Shown in pieces: positions 6,431 to 8,159 of a stretch of 8,159 nt of DNA. The first letter of the stretch is position 1. Every line of letters starts with the position of its first letter. A program made the position numbers and the translations under genes. The stretch is taken from the NCBI GenBank assembly GCA_903864375.1, contig CAIPFS010000323.1, positions 1-8,159 on the forward strand, in the 5' to 3' direction. The notes under the pieces were generated by a model, which saw only the letters and a program-made list of their open reading frames with translations, was not told where the DNA came from and searched no databases. This DNA is from an uncultured Verrucomicrobiota bacterium (GTDB lineage Bacteria; Verrucomicrobiota; Verrucomicrobiia; Limisphaerales; UBA9464).

Positions 6431-7951
6431 CTAACCAACTTTGGCAAATGGCAGTGACAATAAATCTTCCGGACGTACGGCCGTCCGCAAAACCTTCAGA
6501 CCGGCGGCGATATCCTGCGGTTCAAAGAGGTCGCGTAAATCCACCGTGACCCGGGAGGATTCTCCCTGGAGCACGACGGCGTCCCATTGGGCAGAAATCA
6601 CCTGAGCGCCAAACCGTTCAATGCATCCTCCCCGAATGGCGGCGCGGGTGGACAGTGGCGGCAGGAAATCAGTCGAATCCCGTTGCACGGCGGGAAAGGG
6701 AAGACGAAAGGCACCCTGGTCCATCAAACCGAAAAACAGGCCCGATTCGCCGTTTAAGGCGTGATATTCCAGGTCCAGGCTGCGCAACCAGGGATCCTCC
6801 GCATGGACCCCTTCTGATTCACGAAAAGCCTCGATGAGGCGATATTTTGCGGACCAGTCGAGACGATCCGAGGTGCAGAGTGGATCCCGTTCAAGGTCCG
6901 TGAGAATTCCGTCCCAGGCGGCCATCAGGTCCGTGCCTTCGTCGTTGGACGGGGGGGCAAATTCGCGAACCAACTCCAGGTATTGACGCTGGATTTCGAC
7001 AGCGGTGACGGTCCGTCCACCGGCCGTCCGAACCCGCCATTTCCACCCGGTATCGCGGGAGATGGATCGAAGGGCCTCCAGCGGGTCTGCCAGCCGCGGA
7101 ATGCGATGGGAGGGAGCCCCGTTCTGAAGGGCGGCAAGGACCCGTGCCGTCGAGCCCACCTTCAAGTAAGTCGCGAAGGGGGAGAGGTTGGCGTCGCCCA
7201 GGATGACGTGAAAGCGTCGATAGCGGGCCGGGTTGGCATGAGGCTCGTCGCGCGTGTTGACCAGCGGACGGCGCTGCATCGTATCGACGCTTTGAAGCTC
7301 TGAAAAAAAATCGCTCCGCTGGGAAATCTGGAAGCCAGGGTGGAGAAATCGATCTTCGTCCTCCCATCCATATTTCCCGGCGCCACAGAAAATCTGGCGG
7401 GTCACAAGAAACGCCTGAACACCTTCTGCGAGGGTGTTCCAGGGTAGCGATCGTGCCAGCAAATAGTTCTCATGGCACCCGTAGCTATGACCGAGAAAAT
7501 CGGTGTTGTTCTTGTAAAGTCGGACCGGGTTTGTCGCCTGGGCGTTGATGCTCCCGGCGCAGGCCATGAGCAGGGCGTCACCTGCCGCATCCTGTTCGAT
7601 CAGCTCCCGGAGTGTGCCGCATTCCGGGGTGCAGTATTCCGGGTGGGCGTGGTCATTGTAAAATCGTGCCCCGTTTCGCAATACCAGGTCGCTTTTGATT
7701 TCAGCAAAGCTCAGGGGACGGCTGATATCCTGCGCAAAATAGTTGGCCTCATCCGTGTCCTGCCGGAGTTCGTTCACCCGGAAGCCCCGGGCATCCTGAT
7801 GAGGGTCCTCATCTTTGTAGTCCCATCGCGCCCGCACTCCGGGAACCGTCGCGCTTCGAACCAGGGCAATCGACTCCGCTACGACGTCGATCCCGGTGGG
7901 ATCTTCACGGGTGATCCCGATCTCGGTTTCCAGTCCGAATTGGATTTCCAT
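6431..7951 (-). CDS. dop: Dop-type deconjugase (depupylase homologue)
   Basis: This is the predicted enzyme that hydrolyses the isopeptide bond between UBact and its target. In systems with a Gln-ending tag it also deamidates the tag. The product is 506 residues, close to mycobacterial Dop at about 500. It starts with IQFGLETEIGI (residues 3-13, with E8 and E10 as likely Mg-binding glutamates). NGARFYNDHAHPEYCTPEC (93-111) carries D100 at the catalytic Asp position. LYKNNTDFLGHSYGCHENYL (145-164), FQISQRSD (207-214) and NTRDEPHANPARYRRFHVI (232-250) follow. Residues about 40-80, rich in Asp and Glu, occupy the place of the Dop-specific loop that PafA lacks. The C-terminus follows Dop (LERDPLCTSDRLDWSAKYRL, then GGCIERFGAQVISAQWDAVV), so I assign Dop here and PafA to the gene at 3318. 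The ATG at 7951 lies 23 nt after the ARC stop and has no strong Shine-Dalgarno; reinitiation after ARC is likely. Confidence 0.92.
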   Translation of the reverse strand: MEIQFGLETEIGITREDPTGIDVVAESIALVRSATVPGVRARWDYKDEDPHQDARGFRVNELRQDTDEANYFAQDISRPLSFAEIKSDLVLRNGARFYNDHAHPEYCTPECGTLRELIEQDAAGDALLMACAGSINAQATNPVRLYKNNTDFLGHSYGCHENYLLARSLPWNTLAEGVQAFLVTRQIFCGAGKYGWEDEDRFLHPGFQISQRSDFFSELQSVDTMQRRPLVNTRDEPHANPARYRRFHVILGDANLSPFATYLKVGSTARVLAALQNGAPSHRIPRLADPLEALRSISRDTGWKWRVRTAGGRTVTAVEIQRQYLELVREFAPPSNDEGTDLMAAWDGILTDLERDPLCTSDRLDWSAKYRLIEAFRESEGVHAEDPWLRSLDLEYHALNGESGLFFGLMDQGAFRLPFPAVQRDSTDFLPPLSTRAAIRGGCIERFGAQVISAQWDAVVLQGESSRVTVDLRDLFEPQDIAAGLKVLRTAVRPEDLLSLPFAKVG

Positions 7952-7974
7952 GGGGGGTGAATCCAGCGATTTTT

Positions 7975-8159
7975 TCAGACGATGGCCGATGAGGCAGTCT
8001 CCGCCGGGGATTTCTCACGGTACGGCGCGAGGCGGATGACGTTGGACGTTTCCAGGTCGGTCAACTTCAACCAGTCCTCGGTGATGTCCGTGGGCGGGAA
8101 GAGATCGTTTTCCCGATACTCCGTTTCAAACGCACGCCGGAGGTCATCGAGCCTCAGGG
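7975..8159 (-). CDS. arc: Proteasome-associated AAA ATPase ARC/Mpa, C-terminal fragment
   Basis: Only the last 60 codons are inside the window; the gene continues past 8159, and the first whole codon begins at 8157. ARC/Mpa is the hexameric ring ATPase that recognises tagged substrates through its coiled coil, unfolds them and threads them into the 20S core. The visible part reads LDDLRRAFETEYRENDLFPP, then TDITEDWLKLTD and NVIRLAPY. This matches the end of Mpa, in which a helical DEFKENEDLP segment is followed by a DDW motif and a final strand. The position directly before dop is also that of mpa/arc in actinobacterial loci. The last residues are SPAETASSAIV. The GQYL-type C-terminus that actinobacterial Mpa inserts into PrcA pockets is absent, and no other frame restores it. 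The identification is by short similarity and context. Confidence 0.78.
   Translation of the reverse strand, partial: LRLDDLRRAFETEYRENDLFPPTDITEDWLKLTDLETSNVIRLAPYREKSPAETASSAIV

Overview
The window is moderately GC-rich bacterial DNA carrying the bulk of a prokaryotic ubiquitin-like conjugation and 20S proteasome operon on the minus strand. Two genes for predicted secreted proteins lie beyond it. The tag is not an actinobacterial Pup but a UBact-type protein, the Pup relative reported from Gram-negative phyla such as Nitrospirae, Verrucomicrobia, Planctomycetes and Armatimonadetes. The neighbouring FG-GAP/ASPIC (CRTAC1-like) protein and the beta-helix protein are types common in Verrucomicrobia, Planctomycetes and Acidobacteria. 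A PVC-group or similar Gram-negative bacterium is therefore the best guess. This is inference from gene content, not a phylogenetic placement.

Layout by transcription on the minus strand, from high to low coordinates: the C-terminal 60 residues of the proteasomal AAA ATPase ARC/Mpa (7975-8159, cut by the window edge); dop (7951-6431); a 56-codon ubact gene (6398-6228); prcB (6231-5476); prcA (5479-4757); and pafA (4760-3318, GTG start). The last three junctions (ubact/prcB, prcB/prcA, prcA/pafA) are each 4-nt stop/start overlaps (ATGA, ATGA, GTGA), and the two upstream gaps are only 23 and 32 nt, so this looks like one tightly coupled transcript. After a 111-nt spacer holding a candidate promoter and a perfect inverted repeat comes a secreted right-handed beta-helix protein (3206-2046, minus). 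It converges on a plus-strand gene for a large secreted FG-GAP/VCBS plus ASPIC/UnbV protein (91-2049). The two stop codons overlap each other.

How the operon should work, from what is known of Pup systems: PafA joins the C-terminal glutamate of UBact to substrate lysines; ARC recognises the tag, unfolds the substrate and feeds it into the PrcA7-PrcB14-PrcA7 chamber; PrcB cleaves it with its N-terminal threonine; Dop removes the tag. UBact here is encoded with a terminal Gly-Glu, so the deamidation step that Dop performs on Gln-ending Pups should not be needed. The ARC C-terminus lacks the penultimate tyrosine used by actinobacterial Mpa to dock on the proteasome, which is the main oddity of the locus.

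No RNA genes, mobile elements, CRISPR arrays or clear intrinsic terminators were seen. There is no gene-free stretch longer than about 110 nt.
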